The translations under genes and the position numbers were made by a program. The notes below the pieces were generated by a model. The model did not search any database and was not told where the DNA came from. It worked only from the letters and a program-made list of their open reading frames with translations. Positions 17,096 to 25,840 of a stretch of 64,000 bases of DNA are shown one piece after another; within the stretch, counting starts at the first letter, position 1, and each line of letters opens with the position of its first letter. The stretch spans positions 3,844,001-3,908,000 of the forward strand of contig NZ_OCSR01000001.1 of NCBI RefSeq assembly GCF_900230185.1. Reading direction: 5' to 3'. This stretch comes from Burkholderia sp. OK233 (GTDB lineage: Bacteria; Pseudomonadota; Gammaproteobacteria; Burkholderiales; Burkholderiaceae).

Positions 17096-17449
17096 ATGAA
17101 AATCGCCCACTTGATGATCGCCCTCGGCCTTGCCTGTGCCGTCTCCATCACCTCCACTGCCATGGCTGCCAATGCGACGTATCCACCCGCGCCGCTACCC
17201 GCGTACGCGCAGGACGAATTGCAGAAGGTGATCGACGCCGCAACGGGGCCGTTGCCCGCTACACAGACTTCATTGGCTGCGCCACAAAGCGCGGCAACCC
17301 CGCAAAGCCCCACCGTGTTGCCGAACGGTCCTTATGCCACCCCGCGCGTCACGCCGCACGACGATGAACCGCATGCGGCCGCGAGTACGAGCAAGCGCGG
17401 CGCACGTCCGTCGAAGGCGCATCGGCATGAGCGTCACAAGTACGTCTGA
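17096..17449 (+). CDS. Small exported Pro/Ala-rich hypothetical protein
   Basis: A 117-aa protein with a clear signal peptide (MKIAHLMIALGLACAVSI, cleavage after the AMA of TAMA-ANATY). The mature part of about 90 residues is low complexity: Pro, Ala and Thr rich, then a basic His/Arg/Lys-rich end (RPSKAHRHERHKYV). No domain is recognisable. The signal peptide and GC-rich third positions support a real gene. The product is probably a periplasmic disordered protein, and its role is unknown. Confidence 0.6.
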   Translation: MKIAHLMIALGLACAVSITSTAMAANATYPPAPLPAYAQDELQKVIDAATGPLPATQTSLAAPQSAATPQSPTVLPNGPYATPRVTPHDDEPHAAASTSKRGARPSKAHRHERHKYV

Positions 17450-17618
17450 GGATCTTGCTGCGATCGTGCGGCGTCCATGCGCGATGCATTCGCGAAGCGG
17501 CGCTGCGTGAAAGCGTCACCACGCGCAGATCACCGCTACACCGGCCCCGTCCGCGCCAGCGCCGTGAAAGTGGTTAAGATTGCGTTCAGAAAGGCGCATC
17601 GATCACGGAGGGCTGGCG

Positions 17619-19040
17619 ATGGTTCGACTGGTTATGATCCTGCTGGGTGTGGATTACCTGCGCACACGCTGGCGTTCGTTGCAGTTGATCGGCTGGGTAA
17701 GCCTGGTGCTCGGCGTGGTGGTGTTTATCGACGCACTCGATAGCGCGCTCTATTTCCCGATCACGCCGTTCGCGTTGTTGCTGCTGCTCGAAGGGCTCGC
17801 CACGCTGACCGTCGCCTGGACCGGCATGGGCGGGCAACGCACGCTGCGCTATGTAAAGGGCATCGCATTCTGCTTTGCGGCGGCACTGATTCTCGCCGGC
17901 CATCATCACGGTAACTTCATTCTGTCGATGATCTTCGGCACGCTCTTTCTGGCCGATGGTCTGCTGCAGATCGTCTCCGCGAAGATCGTTCGTTATCGCA
18001 CCTGGCGGCTCGCGATGATCGGTGGCGGCGTTGAAATCGCGCTGGCGGTTTTTTTCTACCAGCCTTATCCGACACACTATGTGGGCACCGTTCCGTACTG
18101 TCTCGGCCTCGGTCTGATATTCGGCGGCTGGAACATGATTTTGCTGAGTACGCGCGTGCGGCGTCTCGCGTCGAACCCCGCGGTGGCGTCGGATGATGCA
18201 AGCGCGGATGCAGCCAACTCCGCCGCGAGTGCGGTTGCCCCCGGCCGGTTGAGCGCGGTCGAATGGGACGGCCCGCCCAGCGCCGATGAAGACGCGTTGA
18301 CCGTGCACGTGTGGACGCCGGTGGGCTCGGCCAAGGGCGAGGCGCGGCGGCAGTTGATCGTCGATCGCTATATTGCGGCGGTGGATCGTAACGGCGTGAT
18401 ATCGACCGGGCATGCCGCGCTCGAATCGCCTGAAGGCATCTACATCAGCTTGTATCCGGGCGTCGAAATCGATCGTTCACCCGACGATTTCGCGCGGCTC
18501 CTGCGCGCGACACGCGAGAACGACGTGCCCGGCGTATTCCAGCCCGATTACCCGACCGAATCGAAAGCATGGTGTCCGTCCACGGTTCAGGTGCGCATAC
18601 GCAATTACGATCCCGCGCGCCTGCGCCGCTTCTGGGACACCTATCGTCAGGATACGACCTACAACCTGACACACCGTAATTGCTCGAGCAGCGTATCGCG
18701 CGCACTGGAAGCGGCGATCGAAGGCGCGTCGGCGCGTGTATGGGGCAGCCTTGGCGGCTGGCGGCCGTTTCTGCGTGTGATGACGACCCCGGAATTGTGG
18801 GTGGCCGCGCAACTGCGCAAACGCGCCGCGACGATGGCGTGGACACCGGGCCTCACACTCGACTATGCCCGTGCGCTCAGTATGCTCGCCGACCCGCGTC
18901 CGTCGGGTTGGGTGAAGATGGCGCGCCTCGCTGTGCGCAGAATGGTCCGTTCGCGGCAGGAATGGCGCGAAGAAGAGCGCAGTGCGCCGGCCGCACAGGA
19001 AGCCGGGCCCGGTCACGCCGCCAGTACCGTGCGCGATTGA
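17619..19040 (+). CDS. HdeD-like membrane protein fused to a predicted permuted-papain cysteine-hydrolase domain
   Basis: A 473-aa protein in two parts. Residues 1 to about 180 hold six hydrophobic helices with a repeated pattern like HdeD/DUF308 acid-resistance membrane proteins (for example LQLIGWVSLVLGVVVFIDAL and LSMIFGTLFLADGLLQIVSA). After an Ala/Ser-rich linker (about 185-210) comes a soluble domain. It begins with VHVWTPVG, has ISTGHAALES with His265, and later TYNLTHRNCSSSVSRALE with Asn354-Cys355. His first and then N-C at the start of a helix is the order expected of permuted papain-like enzymes (LRAT/YiiX-like). Catalysis is inferred and not shown. Start 17619 is chosen because the longer frame adds only polar residues. 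Confidence 0.75.
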   Translation: MVRLVMILLGVDYLRTRWRSLQLIGWVSLVLGVVVFIDALDSALYFPITPFALLLLLEGLATLTVAWTGMGGQRTLRYVKGIAFCFAAALILAGHHHGNFILSMIFGTLFLADGLLQIVSAKIVRYRTWRLAMIGGGVEIALAVFFYQPYPTHYVGTVPYCLGLGLIFGGWNMILLSTRVRRLASNPAVASDDASADAANSAASAVAPGRLSAVEWDGPPSADEDALTVHVWTPVGSAKGEARRQLIVDRYIAAVDRNGVISTGHAALESPEGIYISLYPGVEIDRSPDDFARLLRATRENDVPGVFQPDYPTESKAWCPSTVQVRIRNYDPARLRRFWDTYRQDTTYNLTHRNCSSSVSRALEAAIEGASARVWGSLGGWRPFLRVMTTPELWVAAQLRKRAATMAWTPGLTLDYARALSMLADPRPSGWVKMARLAVRRMVRSRQEWREEERSAPAAQEAGPGHAASTVRD

Positions 19041-19397
19041 TGCGCTTGATGCCGGCGCGCCGCACGGCCTGCCCAACTTCGACGTCGCGGCAAAAACAGC
19101 AGACGTATCAAGCGCTTGCCGATTTTGCCGGATAGTTATGCACAGATTTATGAACGGATTCTGTTGATAACTTCCGCGAGCGCGGCGCCATGGCCAAATG
19201 AGTGATTTCAACCAATATGGCGGGTGTATGCTCAAAGCGAAAGCTTGTCGATGACAGCAACCCACCACGCCGAATCCTGGCCGTGGCTCTTTCAGGATCA
19301 AACCGTGCCGGGCGCCTGGCGCCCGTTGCGGCAGCGGGTTTTACCAGCGTGAACGTGATGCTCAGGACGAATCCAGTTGCATCCATCGGCCTGTCAG
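19041..19397. other. 357-bp intergenic region without a recognisable gene
   Basis: No convincing ORF is seen here. The region holds a 17-bp GC-rich palindrome (CGGGCGCC-T-GGCGCCCG, 19309-19325) and two motifs resembling DnaA boxes in inverted orientation: TTATGCACA at 19136-19144 and TGTTGATAA at 19162-19170. The second deviates from the DnaA consensus, so origin function is not proposed. Confidence 0.6.
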
Positions 19398-20306
19398 ATG
19401 ACTGAGCCACAGCGTTTCACGGTGCGTCATGTCAGCGTCTACCGTTACTCGGAACCCGTGCGGTTCGGCGAACACCGGATGATGTTCCGCCCGCGCGCCA
19501 GCCACGACTTGCGCCTCGTTACCAACCGGTTGGTGATTGCGCCGACGCCGTCGCGGCTGCACTGGCTGCACGACGTGTTCGACAACTCCGTGGCGGTGGC
19601 GAGTTTCACGGGCAAGGCGAGCGAATTGCGCTTCGACAGCGAAGCGACGCTCGAACACTTCGAGACGCCGCTGCCCGACTACGCACTTGAGCCGTACGCG
19701 GTGAACTGGCCGTTCGCGTACACCAACGAGGAAGCGTCCGATCTCGTGAACGCGCGCAGCCGCCAGTATCCCGATCGCGACGTCGACGAATGGGCACGGC
19801 GCTTCGTTCCCGTGCCGGGCAGCGGCGGTGCGAGCGGCAAAAGCGGCACCGGCGGCACGATGGCGTTGCTGCGCGCGATGACGCTCGACATAAAAAGCAC
19901 ATTTTTCTATGTGCGCCGCACGGAGAAGGGCGTGCACCGTCCTGGCGACACCTTGCGCAACCGCAGCGGCAGTTGCCGCGATTTCGCCGTGCTGATGATG
20001 GACGCGGTACGTTCGCTTGGCCTCGCGGCGCGCTTTGTGAGCGGTTATCTGTTCGTGCCCGACGTGCCCGAGCACGAAGCGGTGCAAGGCGGCGGTGCGA
20101 CGCATGCATGGCTGCAAATCTATCTGCCGGGCGCCGGCTGGGTCGATTTCGATCCGACCAATAGCATCGTCGGCAATCGCCATCTGATTCGGGTGGCGGT
20201 GGCGTGGAACTACTACCAGGCGTTGCCGTTGTGGGGCACATGGCATGGCGCGCCACATTCGTTTCGCGGTTTGCAGGTCGATGTGAGCGTGACCGAAGGT
20301 AAGTGA
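19398..20306 (+). CDS. Transglutaminase-like cysteine protease family protein (intact triad)
   Basis: A 302-aa cytoplasmic protein of the bacterial transglutaminase-like superfamily. The N-terminal Bact_transglu_N beta domain starts FTVRHVSVYRYSEPVRFGEH. The core carries the catalytic triad: Cys193 in SGSCRDFAVLMMDAVRSLG, His236 in ATHAWLQIYLPG and Asp252 in VDFDPTN. Proteins of this type are usually peptidases or of unknown substrate. Start 19398 (MTEPQRFTV) is preferred over 19377. It is followed after 114 bp by a second, shorter homologue, suggesting a paired unit. Confidence 0.85.
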   Translation: MTEPQRFTVRHVSVYRYSEPVRFGEHRMMFRPRASHDLRLVTNRLVIAPTPSRLHWLHDVFDNSVAVASFTGKASELRFDSEATLEHFETPLPDYALEPYAVNWPFAYTNEEASDLVNARSRQYPDRDVDEWARRFVPVPGSGGASGKSGTGGTMALLRAMTLDIKSTFFYVRRTEKGVHRPGDTLRNRSGSCRDFAVLMMDAVRSLGLAARFVSGYLFVPDVPEHEAVQGGGATHAWLQIYLPGAGWVDFDPTNSIVGNRHLIRVAVAWNYYQALPLWGTWHGAPHSFRGLQVDVSVTEGK

Positions 20307-20420
20307 GGGGCGAGCCGGATGACTGGGCTTGTACAAATCGAACGTGTTAGCTGGGAGTGTCAACTCAGGTTGCTCACCGGGCGCGTCAACTGAATGTTTC
20401 AACTGGAAGAGGGCGTTGCG

Positions 20421-21224
20421 ATGAAATTGCGCGTTGGCTACGAGCTGGTCTATGAGTGCGTGCAACCGACGCCGATGATGTTGATGTTGAACACGCACTA
20501 TTCGCACGCGAAGGATGTGCTGAGTCCGGATTTGCTGGCGGTCAATCCGCCGGTGCCGATCAGCCAGTATCGCGACGGCTTCGGCAATCTGTGCAGCCGG
20601 ATCGTGGCGCCGCAGGGACTGATTGCGTTGTCGACGAGTGCCGTGCTCGAGGTGTCGTCCGAACCTGAGCGGCGGCCGCCGTTGACCGAGCAGCATTCGG
20701 TGGAGGCGTTGCCTGACGATACGCTGGTGTTTTTGCTGGGCAGCCGATATTGCGAAACCGATTTGCTATCCGAATTTGCGTGGCAGACGTTCGGCAAGAT
20801 GCCGCTCGGCCGCGGGCGGGTGGATGCGATCTGCAACTACGTCCACCAGCACATTGTGTTTGGCTACGATTTCGCGCGGCCGACCAAGACCGCGTGGCAG
20901 GCGTGGCAGGAGAGGAAGGGCGTGTGCCGGGATTTCGCGCATCTGGCCGTGACACTGTGCCGGGCGATGAATATCCCGGCGCGGTATTGCACGGGCTATA
21001 TCAGCGATGTCGGCACGCCGCCGCCATACGCGACGATGGATTTCGCCGCGTGGTTCGAAGCCTATGTTGGAGGCTGCTGGCAGACCTTCGATCCGCGGAA
21101 CAATGTGCCGCGTACCGGGCGGGTTTTGATGGCTCGGGGAAGAGATGCGGCTGACGTCGCGATCAGCAATGCGTTTGGGGCGACGCAGTTAATGAAGTTC
21201 GATGTGGTGTGCGAGGCAATATAA
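20421..21224 (+). CDS. Transglutaminase-like protein lacking the catalytic His
   Basis: A 267-aa transglutaminase-like protein. The Cys loop is present (Cys169 in RKGVCRDFAHLAVTL) and the Asp is in WQTFDPRNN, but where the family normally has H-A-W the sequence reads MDFAAWFEAYVGG (codons GAT TTC GCC GCG TGG), so the catalytic His is replaced by Ala. Many proteobacterial members of this subfamily have a non-His residue here, so it may be a non-catalytic or altered enzyme. Start 20421 (MKLRVGYEL) is supported by an upstream GAAGAGGG. The tandem partner upstream keeps the full triad. Confidence 0.82.
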   Translation: MKLRVGYELVYECVQPTPMMLMLNTHYSHAKDVLSPDLLAVNPPVPISQYRDGFGNLCSRIVAPQGLIALSTSAVLEVSSEPERRPPLTEQHSVEALPDDTLVFLLGSRYCETDLLSEFAWQTFGKMPLGRGRVDAICNYVHQHIVFGYDFARPTKTAWQAWQERKGVCRDFAHLAVTLCRAMNIPARYCTGYISDVGTPPPYATMDFAAWFEAYVGGCWQTFDPRNNVPRTGRVLMARGRDAADVAISNAFGATQLMKFDVVCEAI

Positions 21225-21310
21225 GATTCATTCGCCTCTGGTGGCATTTTTGTGGCGACGGCACCGTAGGCGAAGTACAGGCAATTTCGGTCGACCAGGC
21301 GCGCGCGGCG

Positions 21311-22519
21311 TCATTCCCCAAGCGCGAGCGAGCGCTTGCGCCGCAACAGCGCCGAGCCGATCGACACCGCCACGCCGATGCAGCCCATCGCCGCCGAAAG
21401 AGCCACGATCAGCAAGCCAGTTTGTGCCCGTGCAGAAAACACGCCAACCAGCAAACCGGCGAGTGGTTGCGTCATGTTGTTCAACAGGATCACCACGCCG
21501 GTTGTCTTGCCGTAGTCCTCGGGCGGAATGATTTTCTGCCGAGCGCTGCGGATGTAGACATTGAACATCTTGTCGAAGCCGACAATCAGCAGGAAGCCGA
21601 GCGCATAGCCCCAGGGCGCCGTACTCGCGCCGGCGATCACGCCGCCGGCACAGATTGAAATGAACGCGACCCGGCCGAGTGTCTGCGCAGGCCAGGCGTT
21701 ACGTGCGATCGTCAGGAGGATCAGCACCGTCGCCACGGCGCCGGCGGTTTGCAGGCCGGCATAGTAGCGGTTCGATTGCGCGTGAAAGCCGGTCGCCATC
21801 GCAGCGGATGTCGCGAGCGTCACGCCGATCACCAGATTTTCGGCGGCAGCGAGCAGCACGACTTTTTTCAGACCGGGCAGCACCAGCACATGGCGCAGCG
21901 CGATGCGCAGGGGCATCGTCCAGTGGCCCGGCGCGGCGGGCGGTGGATCACCGGCGCGGAAACCGCTGGTGCGTTGCCACACTAGCAGCGCTGCATCGGC
22001 AAGCAGAAACAGCACGCCAGCTGCACCGACCACCCACTCCCAGCGCCACAAGCCGAGCAACAGTGCGGCCAGCATCGGGCCGAGCACGAAACCCAACTGG
22101 TCGGCCAACTGCGAGTAAGCGAGGACACGCTGGAATTGCTGTGTGCTGAAGATTTGCGGCAGCATCACTTCGCGTGCGACCAGCCCTTGGCTCGTGAGTA
22201 CACCGCACGCTGCCGACAGCGCGATCAACCAGCCGATGCCGCCGAACAGCGCATACGCCAGCACGCCGCCGAAACACACGAGTGCCCGCACGGTCTGGCT
22301 CACGCGCATCAGCTTGAGCGGCGAGATGCGGTCGCACAAGGCGCCGAAGAAGGGAAAGACCAGGTAGCGCGGCAGGGTTTCGATAAAAAACGCGAGACCT
22401 GACCACGAGACCTGGTGTGTCGTCTGAAACACGACGAGTGGAACGAGGAACAGTAGGATCTGATCGGCGAGACGCGCGACAAACAGCGAGCAGAAGAAAG
22501 CCTGATGATTGACGCGCAC
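21311..22519 (-). CDS. MFS transporter, MFS_3/EntS-like
   Basis: A 402-aa major facilitator superfamily protein with 12 predicted helices. It begins MRVNHQAFFCSLFVARLADQ (GTG start) and has the motif-A-like loop GALCDRISPLKLMRV between helices 2 and 3. The overall look (LFLVPLVVFQTT, short loops) resembles MFS_3 exporters related to enterobactin exporter EntS. The substrate is unknown and no siderophore genes lie nearby. It is convergent with the second transglutaminase-like gene and sits downstream of a VOC gene remnant on the same strand. Confidence 0.8.
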   Translation of the reverse strand: MRVNHQAFFCSLFVARLADQILLFLVPLVVFQTTHQVSWSGLAFFIETLPRYLVFPFFGALCDRISPLKLMRVSQTVRALVCFGGVLAYALFGGIGWLIALSAACGVLTSQGLVAREVMLPQIFSTQQFQRVLAYSQLADQLGFVLGPMLAALLLGLWRWEWVVGAAGVLFLLADAALLVWQRTSGFRAGDPPPAAPGHWTMPLRIALRHVLVLPGLKKVVLLAAAENLVIGVTLATSAAMATGFHAQSNRYYAGLQTAGAVATVLILLTIARNAWPAQTLGRVAFISICAGGVIAGASTAPWGYALGFLLIVGFDKMFNVYIRSARQKIIPPEDYGKTTGVVILLNNMTQPLAGLLVGVFSARAQTGLLIVALSAAMGCIGVAVSIGSALLRRKRSLALGE

Positions 22520-22586
22520 CGTTCATGTCCCGCCGTTTATGGGTCGAGACCGATCCTATCAAAGATCGAAGGGCCGCGGCCCATGG

Positions 22587-22676
22587 TCAGACGGTTCCGC
22601 GGAAGATGCCCGTATAAAAGCGGGCGGCTTCTTCCGCGTTACCGTCGAACCATAGGCACGGCGCAATCTTCCGCAT
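22587..22676 (-). pseudogene. N-terminal remnant of a VOC/PhnB-like (PF06983-type) gene
   Basis: A 29-codon ORF on the minus strand starts at 22676 with a good Shine-Dalgarno (GAGGA, about 7 nt upstream) and reads MRKIAPCLWFDGNAEEAARF and then YTGIFRGTV before a TGA. The CLWFDGNAEEAARFYTGIF phrase is the typical N-terminus of PF06983 VOC proteins, normally about 150 residues, so everything after the first alpha-beta unit is missing. It starts 32 nt after the stop of the intact VOC gene, as expected for a former two-gene unit. Only 67 bp separate its stop from the MFS start, so the rest was probably deleted. Confidence 0.7.
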
Positions 22677-22708
22677 ACTACGTCCTCGTCATTGACGGGG
22701 TGAGCGGC

Positions 22709-23194
22709 TTATTGCGCGCCGCACTCCGCGCCTTGCATACCCTGCATGCCTTCCTGAATCTGTTCCGGGGTCAGGTCGCGCTTGTGCGTGGCGAGCGACC
22801 AGCTGTGGCCGAACGGGTCCTTCAACTGGCCGTAGCGGTCGCCCCAGAACATGTCGGCAAGCGGCATGGCGACGGTCGCGCCGGCCTCGACGGCCTGCTT
22901 GAAACTGGCGTCGACGTCTTCCACGTAGTAATGAATCGTGACCGGCGTGCCTTTCAGCGCGTTCGGGCCCAGTGCGTTGTGGTCGGGCCATTCGTCGGTC
23001 AGCATCAGCGTGGAGTCGCCGATCTTCAGGCTGGCGTGCATCACTTTGCCGCCCGGCCCGGGCAGGCGGTATTGCTCGACGGCGTTGAAAGCCTTGGTGT
23101 AGAACGCGATGGCGTCCGCGGCGTTGGCGCAAATCAGATACGGGGTAAGCGAGTGCATCCCGTCCGGGATCGGTTTGACAGCGGGGCTGGACAT
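22709..23194 (-). CDS. VOC superfamily protein, glyoxalase/PhnB-like
   Basis: A 161-aa vicinal-oxygen-chelate protein. It has two betaalphabetabetabeta modules: LTPYLICANAADAIAFYTKAF and KVMHASLKIGDSTLMLTDEW, then IHYYVEDVDASFKQAVEAGA and MFWGDRYGQLKDPFGHSWSL. The DPFGHSW ending and the metal-ligand His/Glu positions are of the PhnB-like type. The substrate is unknown. Start 23194 is supported by AAGGAG eight nt upstream on the minus strand. It precedes the VOC remnant, so the locus once held two VOC genes. Confidence 0.85.
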   Translation of the reverse strand: MSSPAVKPIPDGMHSLTPYLICANAADAIAFYTKAFNAVEQYRLPGPGGKVMHASLKIGDSTLMLTDEWPDHNALGPNALKGTPVTIHYYVEDVDASFKQAVEAGATVAMPLADMFWGDRYGQLKDPFGHSWSLATHKRDLTPEQIQEGMQGMQGAECGAQ

Positions 23195-23338
23195 GACGGC
23201 GACTCCTTGAAGTAACAGGTTCGTGAGTTGAAAGACCGGCTGCGTAAGCCAGGCCTTCAACGTTACGACGAGTTCATCACCGTTGAATCGACACTCCGGG
23301 AAAAATATTTTTTAAGCACGTCCGTGCGGTGCGGTGCG

Positions 23339-24991
23339 TCAGCCGGCCGGATTGTCGTCGTCCGGCGGCGCGGCGGGTGTGGAAGGGGTCGAAGGCGTCG
23401 CCGCGCCGCCGCCCGGCGCGCCGAGGATGCTGATCTGGAACGTCGGGGTCGCCGCGAGCGATTGCAGCGTCGCGTCTTCCGGGATGTGTTCGAACAGCGG
23501 CAGGATCACCGAGCCGCCGATCACCGCGCGCCGGCTATTGTCGGCCGGACGCAAGCCCCACACGTCCTGGTAGACCACGGGCACCGCCGTGCCGTTGCGG
23601 GTCGTGTTGCCGATGTACAGCATCACATGGCCGCCAATGTAGATCAGCGTGCGCAACGGTTCACCGTGCTGGGCGAGGTAGTCGAGCCGTTGCGCCGGCG
23701 TTGACGCAGACAGATCGATCATGCGTCCGGCGCTCATCTGCGTCGACGAATGGCGCGGCAGCCACACGCCGAACGCCGCGAAGATGCTTTGCAGTTCCGA
23801 AGAACAGTCGTTGTAGAGGCCGCTATTGCCCCAGCCGTACGGCCGCCCGATCAACGTTTTCATCAGCATCTCCAGATGCCGCGGGGTGGCGGCGAGCGGC
23901 ATCGGGGCGATCTGCGCATCGCTCAGTTGGGCGGTGCGGATGATCGCGTGGCCGTCCACATCGCGGGCCGGGACGAAGAGTTTGCGGGAGGCGGGAGCGT
24001 CGGCGGCTTCGCTTGCTGGCTGATTTGCCTGTGGTGCGGGCCGCGCGGCGTTGTCCGGAGTGAGCGGCAGCAACGTGCCGGCGGTCGCGTCAAAGCGGAA
24101 CACGCCGCGGCTGTCGCGCACCGGCGCCGAGGCGACCGTCACCGCGCCCAGCGACTTCGCGGTGGCGGCGCGCCACGTGTCGACGAAAGTACTGTCGGTC
24201 AAGCCGACGCCTTCGCCGCGCACCCAGCCTTGCACGTCGGGCGTCTGCACGTAGCGCCACGCGCCGTCGACGCTGCTGCCCAGCACATACAGCGGTGTGC
24301 CTGGACGTACTGCGGAGATCTGCAGGTTGTCGAACGGATAGCCGTCGCCGGCGAGGTGGTGATCGTAGAACGATGGGTCCGTGGTCGGCAGTTCGCGCAC
24401 CATCAGGTTGCTGGTAGCGATCGCGCGGCGCTCGGGGCGGTAGACGGCCGCTTGCGTGAACTGGCCGACCGCCATGTTTTGCGCGATGGCGTCGATCCAC
24501 GCCTTGTCGTGCGGCCGGAAATTCTCGCCGTAGCCGAGCGCCGCGCCGCTCTTGCCGGTGTTGTCGAACTTGTCGATGCGGCGCTGCTGCAGCGCGACAA
24601 TGTCCGTGCCTTGCTGGCGATAGACGCGCATCGCCACGTACGCGGAATTCCACGGCGACGGCGCGGTCGTGCCGGTGCCGAAATAGCGTGCGTAGAGGGC
24701 GCTGAAGTGCGCCTGCTGATCCGCGGGACTCAGGAACGGCTGGTCGTAGCCGGGGCTGTCCGGTTCGAGCCAGTGGTCGACGTTCTGGTCGTAATTGGCG
24801 ATCGGGAACAACGCGACCGTGTCGACGCTCGTATGGGCCTCGTGTGTCGGCGATGGATTGCTGCAGGCAGCGAGGATGGCAGCGGCTGCGAGGGCGGCGC
24901 ATAACGTCGGGGCACGGCGGGTGTGCGGCAATTGGGCGGCCAGGCGTATGACAAAGCGTGCGGCAAAGCGGGGCAGGACGGCGACAGGCAT
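23339..24991 (-). CDS. SH3-domain NlpC/P60 cysteine peptidase lipoprotein
   Basis: A 550-aa predicted outer- or inner-membrane lipoprotein. Residues 30-43 give a signal with lipobox LAAC (Cys43). A long N-terminal domain of NlpC/P60-associated type follows (QNVDHWLEPDSPGYDQPFLS and YVAMRVYRQQGTDIV), then SH3-like repeats (ISAVRPGTPLYVLGSS, WVRGEGVGLTDSTFV). The C-terminal NlpC/P60 domain has GRPYGWGNSGLYNDCSSE with the nucleophile Cys396 and GGHVMLYIGN with the His. This architecture is that of murein-tripeptide or endopeptidase enzymes of the cell wall, so it likely cleaves or recycles peptidoglycan peptides. The C-terminus is a Pro/Ala tail. Confidence 0.88.
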   Translation of the reverse strand: MPVAVLPRFAARFVIRLAAQLPHTRRAPTLCAALAAAAILAACSNPSPTHEAHTSVDTVALFPIANYDQNVDHWLEPDSPGYDQPFLSPADQQAHFSALYARYFGTGTTAPSPWNSAYVAMRVYRQQGTDIVALQQRRIDKFDNTGKSGAALGYGENFRPHDKAWIDAIAQNMAVGQFTQAAVYRPERRAIATSNLMVRELPTTDPSFYDHHLAGDGYPFDNLQISAVRPGTPLYVLGSSVDGAWRYVQTPDVQGWVRGEGVGLTDSTFVDTWRAATAKSLGAVTVASAPVRDSRGVFRFDATAGTLLPLTPDNAARPAPQANQPASEAADAPASRKLFVPARDVDGHAIIRTAQLSDAQIAPMPLAATPRHLEMLMKTLIGRPYGWGNSGLYNDCSSELQSIFAAFGVWLPRHSSTQMSAGRMIDLSASTPAQRLDYLAQHGEPLRTLIYIGGHVMLYIGNTTRNGTAVPVVYQDVWGLRPADNSRRAVIGGSVILPLFEHIPEDATLQSLAATPTFQISILGAPGGGAATPSTPSTPAAPPDDDNPAG

Positions 24992-25240
24992 GGAGTTCGA
25001 CGGTGATGGTCCAAGGGCACGATGATACGGTGTCGCGCGACGGGCGGGGCGTTATGCGTTTGCGGCGTTATGAGTGTATTTACACAACGCTTATGTGTTT
25101 TCATTGGGGTTCGAATCGTCAATAGCGGCTGCGCCATACCGCACTTCACGCACAAGCGGCCGCACAGGCCGGGCGTTTCTTTACACTCGACACATCGCCT
25201 CGAAGCGTCTTTCACGAGGCTCCACAACCAGGAGAACTAC

Positions 25241-25663
25241 ATGCAAACCAGCGCACGCAATCAATTCGCCGGCGAAGTCGCCGAAGTCAAACACGGTGCC
25301 GTGAACGACGAAGTCACCTTGCGCACCCAGGACGGGCTCGAGATCGTCGCCATCATCACGCACGGCAGCGCGACGTCGCTCGGCCTCGCCGCCGGCAAGA
25401 AGGCCTTCGCGCTGGTCAAGGCGTCGTCGGTGATCGTGATGGTCGATGTGACGAAGAGCCAGGTGTCGGCACGCAACTGCATCGCCGGTACGGTGTCGGC
25501 GGTCACCAAGGGCGCGGTGAATTCGGAAGTGACGATCAGCGCGGGTGGCGCGCAGATCGCCGCGATCATCACCAACGAAAGCGTCGAGCGCCTCGGCCTC
25601 GCGAGCGGTAAGGCTGCGACGGCGATCTTCAAGGCATCGAGCGTGATCATCGGCGTCGAATAA
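25241..25663 (+). CDS. Twin Mop-domain molbindin
   Basis: A 140-aa protein made of two tandem Mop (TOBE) domains, each about 65 residues: SARNQFAGEVAEVKHGAVND and SARNCIAGTVSAVTKGAVNS open the two halves, with KASSVIVMV and KASSVIIGV closing them. Such molbindins bind molybdate or tungstate oxyanions in the cytoplasm as a store or buffer. No ABC transporter or ModE gene accompanies it. Start 25241 has a strong GGAG (25231-25234) with a 6-nt spacer. The upstream 249 bp carry two copies of GCGTTATG (25049-25056 and 25065-25072) and a possible partner ACAACGC, which might be a regulator site. Confidence 0.9.
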   Translation: MQTSARNQFAGEVAEVKHGAVNDEVTLRTQDGLEIVAIITHGSATSLGLAAGKKAFALVKASSVIVMVDVTKSQVSARNCIAGTVSAVTKGAVNSEVTISAGGAQIAAIITNESVERLGLASGKAATAIFKASSVIIGVE

Positions 25664-25840
25664 CGATCGACGCATGGCGTTGTTTACCGGCTCGACGTCT
25701 GGACTACGCCATCAGGCCGCACGTAGATCGGGCGGAAAGAGGGCGGCATGCGCAACGGGGCGTGCCGTGAAGGAAACGGCGGCTTGATTTACACTGCACG
25801 CCTCGCTGTTCCTCTTTCCGCTTTCGTTACGGACGCCGTC

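Noticed and set aside
19136..19170. Two DnaA-box-like motifs in inverted orientation
   Set aside because: Only one fits the TTWTNCACA consensus, the region has no AT-rich unwinding element, no dnaA/parAB/gyrB neighbours and no box cluster, so chance is likely.
22591..22645. Long imperfect hairpin considered as terminator or attC-like site
   Set aside because: It overlaps the coding remnant of a VOC gene, lacks a U-tract on either side, and there is no integrase nearby. The pairing is best explained by codon content.
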